Shown: positions 1-6,415, numbered from the stretch's first letter. The stretch: DNA of 16,795 bases from JAWLBW01 sp041687475 (GCA_041687475.1 JAWLBW010000074.1:1-16795), one strand, 5' to 3'. Program-made: numbers and translations. The notes: generated by a model not told the origin, from the sequence alone.

Positions 1-391
1 CGTGCGCCATGACCCCCTCGAGCTCTTCGTCGTTCAGCATGCGCATGATTCCCTCGGTGGCGGCGACGGCCGCGTGCTGGGGATTGCGCCCCGTGGCGAA
101 GGCATTGGGGGTGGCCGTGGGTATGAGGTATACCTTCGGCATGGGCATGTTCGACTTGGCGGCAAGCCGGGCTACGATATTGTAGAGCCGGGGCGCCTGT
201 GCCTCGGTTACTTCCTGGGCGCGGTACATCTTCAGCACGAGCTTGTCGGAGAAGAAGTACGAGAAGAAGTTCATGCCCGCAGCCAGGATGAAGGCGATGA
301 CGACGCCCTGGCTGCCTCCCAGCATCTGCCCGAAAAACAGGAACAGGCCGGTCAGCGTTGCGAGAAGTAGAGTTGTCTTGAGTCCGTTCAT
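1..391 (-). CDS. htpX: Zinc metalloprotease HtpX, N-terminal part (cut by window edge)
   Basis: HtpX is an inner-membrane, zinc-dependent M48 protease that takes part in quality control of membrane proteins. The 130 visible residues start at the ATG ending at 391. Two hydrophobic helices (about residues 7-21 and 29-47) are followed by a cytosolic segment with the typical run MPMPKVYLI, then TPNAFATGRNP and VAATEGIMRMLNDEELEGV. The window stops at the His of the expected HExxH zinc site (the last codons read M-A-H), so the catalytic site itself is not seen. The family is usually about 280-300 residues, so a little less than half is present. There is no clear Shine-Dalgarno sequence before the ATG. 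The next gene upstream on the same strand ends 181 bp away, and that gap holds nothing I can identify. The family call is firm from the conserved N-terminal half. Confidence 0.93.
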   Translation of the reverse strand, partial: MNGLKTTLLLATLTGLFLFFGQMLGGSQGVVIAFILAAGMNFFSYFFSDKLVLKMYRAQEVTEAQAPRLYNIVARLAAKSNMPMPKVYLIPTATPNAFATGRNPQHAAVAATEGIMRMLNDEELEGVMAH

Positions 392-572
392 GGCACCATC
401 GGTGGTCTGGCGTTCAAATCTTTGTATCCAATGTAATCATGCAAGCGCGCCGCCGCAATGGTGGCCATACGGAACTCGACGTCGGTTCACGCATTCATGA
501 TGTGGGCCGGTGAAATTTCTTCTTCCCGTTTCAGCATGCGCGCCGCCCGGCTGGATGAGGGGGGAAGCGGCA

Positions 573-1730
573 TCAGGGTGTGCCGGCTTCGATGTGGTCT
601 TCGTACAGGGCGAAGCGAAAGCGGAAGGTATCGTTGTTGCCGAATCCTTCGTCGGGCGGCTTGGGATTGCCCTGGAGGCCCGAACGACAGGCGTCGCTTA
701 CCAGCCCGTCGAGTTTACCGCTGCCGCTCGAAATGACCGTGCGTACGGCCAGGACCATGCCGTTACGATCAATCTCGGCTTCGACGGCAATGGGAAACTG
801 CATGCCTTCGACGTCTTCGTAGTAAATGGTCAGCAGCGGAGCGTTGATGTTGAGGTAGCTGTAGATGCGCTTGGCCCGGGCAATGATGTATTTGGCCATT
901 TCCGAGCTCTTGGCGTTCAACAGGGTAATGTCGCCGCGCTGCGCCTCGATCAGGTTACGCTGCGCCGGGGCGATCGATTTTGCAAGCTGCTCCTGCGACG
1001 GCATGAGCGAGCGTATGCCCGGCGCCGGCGCTGAGCCGGCCTGGCCCCTCGGGGCTGCGCGCTCTGAACCTTCTTCCAGAGCCGAGGGGGCGGGCACGGC
1101 CACATCGCCCCGGTCACTGAGCTGCGGCGCCTGTTCGGCGGCGGGGGCCGGAGGCGCGGCTGGGGCGGCTTCGGGTTCGATCGCGGGGGCTGCCTGTTCG
1201 GGGCCGGCCACGGCTTCCTTCTCGGCAACCGGCTTCTGTTCTTCCTGCTGCCGGTCGGTTTCACCCGACTGCGCGACGGTGGCGCCCTCCTGCCTTTCGT
1301 TGGTCGCCTCGCCTACCTTATCGGCAATGGTGTCTTTTTCGGCGCGCATGTTGCGTTCGGCAAGGTAGCGCGCGTCTTCGGGCTCGTCGACTTCGGGCGC
1401 GTCGGGCAGCTCGACGATGCGTTGCGGAGAGACCACGGGGGGCGGCGCCGGTTCAGGCCTTACTTCGGCCGGCCGGGGTGGAGCGGGGGCGGGCGTTGCG
1501 GCATCGGGCGGCGCCTGCGCGGGTATGTCGAGCACTTCGAACTCGACCCGGCTGGGTGGTGCGGGTTCGGCGGGTGGGGCGACGCTCGATACCTTTTTCA
1601 AGGTAAGAGCGACGCTCAGGTGTACCGCCACGCTCAGCACCACGAACAGAAACATGCGTCCGAACCGGAATTTCCGGCCCGGAGGTTCGGGGCTGCGATA
1701 AATGGTAGATGTAGCGAGGGCCTTCGACAT
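573..1730 (-). CDS. TonB-like energy transducer with long Pro/Ala/Glu-rich linker
   Basis: The 385-residue protein has TonB layout: a basic cytosolic N-terminus, one membrane helix at about residues 26-43, a long Pro/Ala/Glu-rich periplasmic linker (about 50-240) and a compact C-terminal domain (about 275-380) resembling TonB_C. That domain carries an alpha/beta pattern with PIAVEAEIDRNGMVLAVRT and ends in FRFRFALYED. TonB proteins pass energy from ExbB/ExbD at the inner membrane to outer-membrane transporters. No exbB, exbD or receptor gene is in the window, so partner and cargo are unknown. A TolA-like or gliding-motility-type TonB-domain protein is an alternative. I chose the ATG at 1730; an in-frame TTG at 1736 would add two residues. 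There is no Shine-Dalgarno sequence, and a promoter ends 8 bp before the ATG. Confidence 0.72.
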   Translation of the reverse strand: MSKALATSTIYRSPEPPGRKFRFGRMFLFVVLSVAVHLSVALTLKKVSSVAPPAEPAPPSRVEFEVLDIPAQAPPDAATPAPAPPRPAEVRPEPAPPPVVSPQRIVELPDAPEVDEPEDARYLAERNMRAEKDTIADKVGEATNERQEGATVAQSGETDRQQEEQKPVAEKEAVAGPEQAAPAIEPEAAPAAPPAPAAEQAPQLSDRGDVAVPAPSALEEGSERAAPRGQAGSAPAPGIRSLMPSQEQLAKSIAPAQRNLIEAQRGDITLLNAKSSEMAKYIIARAKRIYSYLNINAPLLTIYYEDVEGMQFPIAVEAEIDRNGMVLAVRTVISSGSGKLDGLVSDACRSGLQGNPKPPDEGFGNNDTFRFRFALYEDHIEAGTP

Positions 1731-1738
1731 GCGCAATC

Positions 1739-1768
1739 ATTCTAGAACAGGTTCAGTATGATTCTCAA
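1739..1768 (-). promoter_or_regulatory. Promoter of the TonB-like gene
   Basis: On the minus strand, TTGAGA (1768-1763) and TAGAAT (1744-1739) are separated by 18 bp, a good sigma70-type match. The -10 box ends 8 bp before the ATG at 1730, so the predicted transcription start falls on or next to the start codon. This fits the missing Shine-Dalgarno sequence. Confidence 0.55.
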
Positions 1769-1823
1769 TTTGCCCCTTTGCCGCTCTGCAGGGTAGGGGC
1801 GTGCTGTCGGCGCGGCCGCTCGG

Positions 1824-1852
1824 TTGCCCCTCGAGGGGTCAGCGTCTATAAT
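1824..1852 (+). promoter_or_regulatory. Promoter of the HIT hydrolase/epimerase pair
   Basis: TTGCCC (1824-1829), a 17-bp spacer and a perfect TATAAT (1847-1852) form a sigma70-type promoter. It would give a leader of about 60 nt before the ATG at 1920. Confidence 0.65.
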
Positions 1853-1919
1853 GTGAACCTCCGTACGGGCACGCCCCGGCTGTCGGAAGGCCCTCACTCG
1901 TCCAAACGTGTTTTTCAGC

Positions 1920-2270
1920 ATGAAAGATTGCCTGTTCTGTCGCATCGTCGCCGGCAGCCTGCCCGCCCGCATCGTTCATGCCGATGACCGGGCGGTGGCC
2001 TTTCACGACATCGAACCGCAGGCCCCCGTTCACCTTCTCATCGTACCGCGAATTCACCTTCGCGGGTTGAACGATGTCGACGAAGCGCACGAAGGCGTCG
2101 TCGGGCACCTGTTTTCCGTGGCGGCGAAGGTCGCCGAAGCGGTGGACATAGCGAAGAGTGGGTACCGTACGGTATTCAACACCGGCCACGATGCCGGCCA
2201 GACCGAGTTTCATCTGCACCTTCATCTTCTCGGCGGCCGCCGCATGGGTTGGCCGCCCTTTCCCCGGTAG
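1920..2270 (+). CDS. HIT-family (HINT-like) nucleotide hydrolase
   Basis: A 116-residue HIT-superfamily protein, a usual length for bacterial HinT. These enzymes hydrolyse the phosphoramidate or phosphate bond of AMP-linked compounds such as adenosine phosphoramidate. The motif HLHLHLLGG at 98-106 supplies the histidine triad, with H100 as the expected nucleophile. FNTGHDAGQTEFH before it, and the C-terminal MGWPP, are typical of the HINT branch. CLFC at 4-7 provides the Cys pair that often binds zinc in this branch. I chose the ATG at 1920 because the protein then begins MKDCLFCRIV, as family members do. An in-frame GTG at 1908 would add four residues. There is no obvious ribosome binding site. 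The gene leads a likely operon with the epimerase 5 bp downstream. The true substrate cannot be told from sequence. Confidence 0.93.
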   Translation: MKDCLFCRIVAGSLPARIVHADDRAVAFHDIEPQAPVHLLIVPRIHLRGLNDVDEAHEGVVGHLFSVAAKVAEAVDIAKSGYRTVFNTGHDAGQTEFHLHLHLLGGRRMGWPPFPR

Positions 2271-2275
2271 TCTGC

Positions 2276-3277
2276 ATGAGTTCACAACGAGCATTCGTTA
2301 CCGGCGCCACGGGATTCCTGGGCGCCAATCTGGTTCGCAGTCTTCTGGCGCGGGGCTTGCGCGTGCGCGTGCTGGCGCGCGCCGGCGCCGATCGACGCCT
2401 GCTTGACGGCCTCAATGTCGAGTTTGTGCGGGGCGATGTTCGTGACGGGGGGGCGCTCGACGGCTCGATGCGCGCCTGCGACGTGGTCTTTCACGTAGCC
2501 GCCATGGCCAGCATGCACGTGCCCGACCCCGCCGAGATGCACCGCATAAACGTGCAGGGCACCCGTAACGTACTGCGTGCGGCCCGGGCGGCCGGGGTAC
2601 CCCGCGTCGTCGTCACAAGCACCGTTTCGGCGGTGGCCGGCTCATTCGATCCGCAGACGGTACATGACGAAACGGCCGCCTTCAATCTCGGTCGGCGCGG
2701 GTTTCACTACTGCATTACCAAGCAGGCGGCCGAAGACGTCGTGCGCGAAGCGGTCGAGGCAGGGCAGAACGTGGTCATGGTGAACCCCGGGTCGATGTTC
2801 GGGTCCTGGGACATCAAGCCCAACATCGGCCGCATGATTGTGGCCGTGGTGAGGGGACAGGTACCCGCCGTTACCGCGGGCGGAAGCAGCTATGTCGACG
2901 TCGAAGACGTCTGCGAAGGTCACCTGCTGGCCTGGCAACACGGGCGAACGGGCGAACGGTACATTCTGAGCTCCGAAAACCTGTCGCACGCCGACGTCTT
3001 CCAGCGCATTCAGGGGCTTGTCGGCGGCAAGGCGCCGCGTCTTCGCGTTCCCTACCTGCTTGCCTGGCTGGGCGGTCTCGGCGGTTCGGCGGCCGGCGCG
3101 TTCGGTGGTCGCGAACCCCGCATCAACCTGACCATTGCCCGCATGAGTCGGTACTACTTCTACTTTTCGTCGGCCAAGGCCATGCGCGAGCTGGGATACC
3201 GCCCCCGCCCCATCGACGAATCCGTGCTGCGGGCCCACCGCTGGCTCGACGAAAACGGATACTATGCCCGCCCCTGA
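2276..3277 (+). CDS. HpnA-like NAD(P)-dependent epimerase/reductase (extended SDR)
   Basis: A 333-residue extended short-chain dehydrogenase/reductase. The Rossmann nucleotide loop is FVTGATGFLGANLV at 7-20 (GxxGxxG at G10, G13, G16). The acidic segment VRGDVRD is at 51-57, followed by CDVVFHVAA at 68-76. The catalytic YxxxK is Y145-K149, preceded by VTSTVSAV (113-120) with the usual Ser/Thr. The protein looks most like the dihydroflavonol-4-reductase/hopanoid-associated sugar epimerase HpnA group. The overall pattern (INVQGTRNVL, VNPGSMFG, DVEDVCEGHLLA) supports that, but the substrate is not fixed by sequence. No other hopanoid gene is visible, so I give no symbol. The ATG at 2276 lies 5 bp after the HIT gene's stop, which suggests co-transcription and translational coupling. 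An upstream in-frame start at 2249 would overlap the HIT gene and add nothing conserved. Confidence 0.85.
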   Translation: MSSQRAFVTGATGFLGANLVRSLLARGLRVRVLARAGADRRLLDGLNVEFVRGDVRDGGALDGSMRACDVVFHVAAMASMHVPDPAEMHRINVQGTRNVLRAARAAGVPRVVVTSTVSAVAGSFDPQTVHDETAAFNLGRRGFHYCITKQAAEDVVREAVEAGQNVVMVNPGSMFGSWDIKPNIGRMIVAVVRGQVPAVTAGGSSYVDVEDVCEGHLLAWQHGRTGERYILSSENLSHADVFQRIQGLVGGKAPRLRVPYLLAWLGGLGGSAAGAFGGREPRINLTIARMSRYYFYFSSAKAMRELGYRPRPIDESVLRAHRWLDENGYYARP

Positions 3278-3329
3278 CGCGGCTGCGCCCTGTGTACCAG
3301 ACCGGTAGAAAAATGGGGGCCGTTCGCGC

Positions 3330-3358
3330 TTGATGGTACCCGGGGCCGGTGCTATAGT
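3330..3358 (+). promoter_or_regulatory. Promoter of the Rrf2/iscA/nuoB operon
   Basis: TTGATG (3330-3335), a 17-bp spacer and TATAGT (3353-3358) form a strong sigma70-type promoter. The predicted start is near 3365, just upstream of the palindromic operator, so bound repressor would block the polymerase at or just after initiation. Confidence 0.7.
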
Positions 3359-3375
3359 GAGAGTGAACTTAAATA

Positions 3376-3390
3376 GGACTAAAATAGTCC
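3376..3390 (+). promoter_or_regulatory. IscR type 1-like operator palindrome
   Basis: GGACTA-AAA-TAGTCC is a perfect 6-bp inverted repeat around a 3-bp A centre. The inner GACTAAAATAGTC fits the known core of the IscR type 1 site (GACT-R-WWW-Y-AGTC), and ATA stands to its left as in that consensus. It lies between the promoter and the ATG of the Rrf2 gene (3394), so it is most likely the autoregulatory site. It also occupies the space where a Shine-Dalgarno sequence would sit; the only AGGA (3375-3378) is 15 bp from the ATG. Confidence 0.78.
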
Positions 3391-3393
3391 GAA

Positions 3394-3849
3394 ATGCTGC
3401 AAGTAACCAAAAAAGTCGAATACAGCCTGATTGCGCTCTCGTACATGCGATTGCGCGAGGGGCGCCCCGTGAGCGCACGCGAAATAGCCGAGCACAACTC
3501 GATTCCGGTGTCGCTCACGGCCAATCTGCTGAAGCTGCTGGCGCGGCGTAACCTGGTGGTCACGCGGCGCGGCGCCTCGGGCGGTTATACGCTCGGCCGC
3601 AGTATGTGCGAGATTCTGCTGGGCGACGTCATGGCGGCGGTCGAGGGGCAGTCATACCTGACGCCCTGCTGTCGTGAGAACGGCAAGAGCGGCTGCGATC
3701 TGGTGGCCAGCTGTTCCATCAAATCGTCCATCGTGCAGCTCAACCGCATGCTGTATGACGTGTTTCGCGACATGACGCTGGACGATTTCTTCCGTCTCGG
3801 CGGCGCGGCGGCGCCGGGCTGCGGCGAGAGCGCCGCCTCGGGAGCCTGA
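3394..3849 (+). CDS. Rrf2-family iron-sulfur-sensing transcriptional regulator (IscR-like)
   Basis: The 151 residues open with MLQVTKKVEYSLIALSYM and continue as a winged helix (about 1-80): SAREIAEHNSIP, the recognition region SLTANLLKLLARRNLV, and the wing TRRGASGGYTL. Four cysteines follow, C92, C93, C101 and C107, where IscR has its three cluster ligands (C92, C98, C104). The last spacing (x5) is the same and the first loop is a few residues longer. A [2Fe-2S] or [4Fe-4S] sensor is therefore likely. A hydrophobic dimerisation helix follows (about 109-133). The gene heads an operon with an A-type carrier and nuoB, and an IscR-type palindrome lies just before its start codon, so negative autoregulation by cluster status is the natural reading. 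Other Rrf2 members sense nitric oxide or Cys metabolites; the operator and neighbours argue for iron-sulfur control. Confidence 0.9.
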   Translation: MLQVTKKVEYSLIALSYMRLREGRPVSAREIAEHNSIPVSLTANLLKLLARRNLVVTRRGASGGYTLGRSMCEILLGDVMAAVEGQSYLTPCCRENGKSGCDLVASCSIKSSIVQLNRMLYDVFRDMTLDDFFRLGGAAAPGCGESAASGA

Positions 3850-3920
3850 CGCAGGCCCGCCCGTATCGCGCGAGAATGCCGGCAATCAAGTAAAATGAAA
3901 GACAGGAGAGGGAGGGGCCC

Positions 3921-4259
3921 ATGGCAATCACTCTGACGACGACCGCCGCCGACGTGGTGCGCGGCGCGATGGAAAAAGACGGTTTCAGCCCTGCGTCGGC
4001 CTATCTGCGCGTGGGCGTGAAGGGCGGCGGCTGTGCGGGCATGAGCTACAATCTCACGTTCGAAAACGAGCCCGGGCAGCACGACCAGGTTTTCGAAAGC
4101 CTGGGAGTTCGCATTCTGGTCGACCGCAAGAGCTTTCTGTTCATCAACGGAACCGAAATCGACTACGGCGGCAAGAGCGTGCTGACCAAGAGCTTCCAGT
4201 TCAAGAACCCCAACGTCGTGCAGGCCTGCGGGTGCGGCACGTCGTTCATGATCGAGTAG
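3921..4259 (+). CDS. A-type iron-sulfur carrier protein (IscA/ErpA family)
   Basis: A 112-residue HesB/IscA-family protein that accepts an iron-sulfur cluster and delivers it to target enzymes. The three ligand cysteines are present: C38 in KGGGCAGMSY, and C103 and C105 in QACGCGTSF. Their spacing closely matches E. coli IscA (35, 99, 101). Length is normal. A good ribosome binding site, GGAGG at 3911-3915, lies 5 nt before the ATG, in contrast to the poor site of the regulator upstream. The gene is 71 bp after the Rrf2 gene and 5 bp before nuoB, so it probably shares the operator-controlled promoter. IscA, ErpA and SufA cannot be separated by sequence alone. No iscS, iscU, sufB or sufC gene is in the window, so it is the only cluster-assembly factor here. 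Confidence 0.92.
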   Translation: MAITLTTTAADVVRGAMEKDGFSPASAYLRVGVKGGGCAGMSYNLTFENEPGQHDQVFESLGVRILVDRKSFLFINGTEIDYGGKSVLTKSFQFKNPNVVQACGCGTSFMIE

Positions 4260-4264
4260 GCGAG

Positions 4265-4789
4265 ATGGCCGACTATCCTCAGCAGTCGACCGCGGGGGCG
4301 CCGGCTCAAGGCGCCGAAGGCAAGGTCGCCCCGGGGCAGGGCCTGGCGGTCACGACCCGGCTCGACGCCGCCATCGGCTGGGCGCGCAAGTATTCGCTTT
4401 TCAACTACCCCTTCGTCACGGCCTGCTGCGGCATGGAGTTCATGGCGACCAGCGCCTCGCATTACGACACCGACCGGTTCGGGGCGGCGCTGCCGCGGTT
4501 TTCGCCCCGGCAGGCCGATCTGCTCATGGTGGTGGGCACCATCGTGCATAAGCAAGCGCCCATTCTTCGCAAGATTTACGAGCAGATGGCCGAGCCCAAA
4601 TGGGTGCTCTCCTTCGGTGCGTGCGCGACTTCGGGCGGCTTCTACCGCAATTATGCCGCGGTGCAGGGCATCGACAACATCATTCCCGTCGACGTGTACG
4701 TGCCCGGGTGCCCGCCCCGACCTGAAACCGTGCTCGATGCCCTGCTCATGCTGCAGGAGAAGATTCAACATTCGAAGCAGTCGTTCTGA
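4265..4789 (+). CDS. nuoB: NADH-quinone oxidoreductase subunit B (NuoB), isolated copy
   Basis: NuoB is the Complex I subunit that binds cluster N2, the [4Fe-4S] centre that passes electrons to quinone. This copy has 174 residues. The ligands are C54 and C55 in TACCGMEF, C120 in SFGACATSGG and C149 in YVPGCPPRPE. The spacings of 65 and 29 residues equal those of E. coli NuoB (64, 129, 158), so the site is intact. I chose the ATG at 4265, 5 bp after the iscA stop with AGGCGAG before it; the first 30 residues are a poorly conserved tail. It is odd that no nuoA, nuoC or other nuo gene is adjacent; nuoB usually sits in a nuoA-N operon. The gene appears co-transcribed with an IscA-type carrier under an Rrf2 regulator. 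It could be the only nuoB of the genome or a second copy. Other members of the NuoB/hydrogenase small-subunit family are less likely given the exact spacing. Confidence 0.92.
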   Translation: MADYPQQSTAGAPAQGAEGKVAPGQGLAVTTRLDAAIGWARKYSLFNYPFVTACCGMEFMATSASHYDTDRFGAALPRFSPRQADLLMVVGTIVHKQAPILRKIYEQMAEPKWVLSFGACATSGGFYRNYAAVQGIDNIIPVDVYVPGCPPRPETVLDALLMLQEKIQHSKQSF

Positions 4790-4798
4790 GCGGGGGCC

Positions 4799-4838
4799 GG
4801 CCCTGCGGGGCTGCACCGTACCGGCGCCGGCGGCTGCA
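4799..4838 (+). other. Inverted repeats after nuoB, possible terminator or structured RNA
   Basis: GGCCC-TGCG-GGGCT (4799-4812) can form a short hairpin 9 nt after the nuoB stop. A second imperfect hairpin spans 4812-4838, with TGCA/TGCA ends, CCG/CGG and the palindrome CCGGCGCCGG (4821-4830). No T-tract follows, so this is not a standard intrinsic terminator. The remaining 4839-4936 shows nothing recognisable. Confidence 0.35.
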
Positions 4839-4936
4839 ACCCTGCGCATTCCCGGGTGGAATAAAATTGAACCGTGTTCGCTCCCGCCAAGCGGCTCCGA
4901 GAGGCTACACGGGGCCGGACCTTATGCTCTTGGGGG

Positions 4937-4965
4937 TTGCATACCGAAGCGACTCCGACTAGGAT
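4937..4965 (+). promoter_or_regulatory. Candidate promoter of the response regulator gene
   Basis: TTGCAT (4937-4942), a 17-bp spacer and TAGGAT (4960-4965) make a plausible sigma70-type promoter, giving a leader of about 42 nt before the ATG at 5015. Confidence 0.5.
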
Positions 4966-5014
4966 GACGTTGCAGACCAGCGAGTCTGCCTGACCGTTCC
5001 GAAGCTTCCGCACC

Positions 5015-5401
5015 ATGCTCACGATGCGTTCCAGTATACTCATCATCGACGACGAACCCGGCATTACCAATCTGGTCAAGACGATTCTGACCGGCGAGGG
5101 CTACGACGTCGAACAGGCCAACAATGCCGATCAGGCCGAGATGTTTCTTTCAGGCAGCCAACGCTTCGACCTGATTATTCTCGATCTGATGATGCCCGGC
5201 GTGAGCGGCTGGGAATTGTACGATCGCATTCGCACCAGCGAAGGCCACCAGGAAATTCCCGTCATCATTCTTTCGGCCCGCATTCGGGAGAAGGAAATTC
5301 AGGACGCCCTGCAGCTTCGCAAGGTCAGCGACTATATTACCAAACCCTTCAGCGTCGACGACCTCATCGGTCGCGTGACCCGCGCGCTGCAAGGCGGGTA
5401 A
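5015..5401 (+). CDS. Receiver-only response regulator (CheY-like)
   Basis: The 128 residues contain one receiver domain and no output domain. The acidic pair is D12-D13 in ILIIDDEPG, the phospho-acceptor is D57 in LIILDLMMPG, the switch residue is S87 in VIILSAR, and K110 lies in YITKPFS. All catalytic positions are intact, so it should be phosphorylated by a histidine kinase. Single-domain receivers act in phosphorelays (Spo0F-like) or by binding a partner protein (CheY-like). No kinase is in the window. The next gene, convergent on the other strand, is a degenerate HD-GYP protein, a domain often coupled to receivers. A functional link is possible but not shown. The start could be the ATG at 5015 or 5024; neither has a clear ribosome binding site. 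Confidence 0.93.
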   Translation: MLTMRSSILIIDDEPGITNLVKTILTGEGYDVEQANNADQAEMFLSGSQRFDLIILDLMMPGVSGWELYDRIRTSEGHQEIPVIILSARIREKEIQDALQLRKVSDYITKPFSVDDLIGRVTRALQGG

Positions 5402-5462
5402 ACGCTTTCCCCTTATCGTTGCCGGAAGGTGACGCAGAGCCCGGTCGGACGGGGTCTTCCTT

Positions 5463-5487
5463 CCCCCCCAAAAAAAAATCTTTGTCC
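5463..5487. other. C7-A9 homopolymer tract between convergent genes
   Basis: A run of seven C (5463-5469) directly followed by nine A (5470-5478) lies in the 138-bp gap between the convergent receiver and HD-GYP-like genes. Read on the minus strand, a small hairpin (TCCG-GCG-CGGA) precedes a T9 run by a few bases, so it might help end the HD-GYP-like transcript. The stem is short and the evidence weak. Confidence 0.4.
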
Positions 5488-5539
5488 GCGCCGGAAGGGC
5501 AGCCAACGCCGTCCACCGTCCACGGACAACCGGTTTACT

Positions 5540-6415
5540 TCAGCTGTTGTTGACACCGTAGAAGTTTTCGGAGGGGGCGTAGCCGAGCTTTTCCTTCGAC
5601 AGAACAATGCTGCGGGCCGTTTCATGGCCGGTGCGATAGGTGGCCACGAGCAGCTTCAACAGGTCGACGTTGGCCTGTCCGTTGCGCACCATGTCGTTGA
5701 GCACGTCGAGGGCGCCGCGCACGTCGAAGCAGCGGGTGCGGAACGAGCGTGGCGAAATGAGGGCGTTGAAGATGTCGACCATCGTGATGAGGTCCATGAG
5801 CTTGCTGGGGCTGCCCTGTCGCTTGCCGCCGTCGTGATGGCGCAGGCCGACCAGGGTGTTGAGCCCGTCGCCCATGTACCAGGTCAGAAGCACCAGCGAG
5901 ACCACCGGGTGGCGCTTGATGCGGAAGTATTCCTGCCGCGAAAGGTGGTCGGTGTTTTTGAGCAGCTCTGGGGGGAGTCGGGTCATACCGATGTCGCGGG
6001 TCAGGGTGGCCGAGGCTACCTTGATGACGTCGTCGGCAAAGAAAATGTACTCGAGCACCAACCGGGTGGCCAGAAAGGTGGTGGCCAGGGTGTGGTGATA
6101 TAGAATGACGCTCATGTCGCGCATGCGCGCAAGTTCTTCGAACACCGGCTCGGGCAGCGTGATGCGGCCGAGGTAGCGCAATACCTTCTCGCGCAGTTCG
6201 TCGTTGGGCAGGGTGGCGCGGTAGTTGGGCTCGTCGAGCAGAGCCTTGAAGTCTTCAAAGATTTCGCGCGACTTCAGTTCATGGGCCGGAAACGAGGGCC
6301 TACCGGCGTCGACCTTCTTGAGTACGGCCTTGGTTACGACGCTGCCGCTGGGAAGTACGGTGGCGCCTGCGATATCGCGAATGTCTTCGGTGAGAATGAA
6401 GCCGTCGTTGCTCAT
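5540..6415 (-). CDS. Degenerate HD-GYP domain protein, probably not catalytic
   Basis: HD-GYP proteins are usually metal-dependent phosphodiesterases that cleave cyclic di-GMP. This 291-residue protein keeps the frame of the domain at about residues 95-260: H107-H108 in LYHHTLATTF, DIGMTRLPPELL at 141-152, IKRHP with H169, LRHHD with H193-H194, and MVDIFNALISPRSFR at 212-226, matching the usual VADxFDALTSxRPYR with D214. Key residues have changed. The signature HD is R140-D141, the Lys of HDIGK is M144, and the GYP loop is replaced by KRQGSPSK. It is therefore more likely a binding or scaffold protein than an enzyme. The N-terminal 90 residues contain TEDIRDIAGATVLPSGSVV, like the N-terminal segment of some HD-GYP proteins. 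It is convergent with a receiver-only gene. The ATG at 6415 has a weak CAGG ribosome site. Confidence 0.75.
   Translation of the reverse strand: MSNDGFILTEDIRDIAGATVLPSGSVVTKAVLKKVDAGRPSFPAHELKSREIFEDFKALLDEPNYRATLPNDELREKVLRYLGRITLPEPVFEELARMRDMSVILYHHTLATTFLATRLVLEYIFFADDVIKVASATLTRDIGMTRLPPELLKNTDHLSRQEYFRIKRHPVVSLVLLTWYMGDGLNTLVGLRHHDGGKRQGSPSKLMDLITMVDIFNALISPRSFRTRCFDVRGALDVLNDMVRNGQANVDLLKLLVATYRTGHETARSIVLSKEKLGYAPSENFYGVNNS

Noticed and set aside
394..404. Short palindrome CACC-ATC-GGTG upstream of htpX as an operator
   Set aside because: The arms are only 4 bp, it is a single occurrence, and no convincing promoter is next to it.
1010..1300. Ala/Pro/Glu-rich low-complexity stretch as a possible tandem repeat or frameshifted pseudogene
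   Set aside because: It is the periplasmic linker of the TonB-like protein. The frame is open from end to end and no regular repeat unit is present.
2642..3478. A 278-codon open frame on the minus strand opposite the epimerase and regulator start
   Set aside because: It crosses the operon promoter and the IscR-like operator and is antisense to two conserved genes. No family is recognisable.
3860..3900. TAAAAT at 3891-3896 as a separate promoter for iscA
   Set aside because: No -35 box is at the right distance and no TGn extension is present. Co-transcription from the operator-controlled promoter is the simpler reading.
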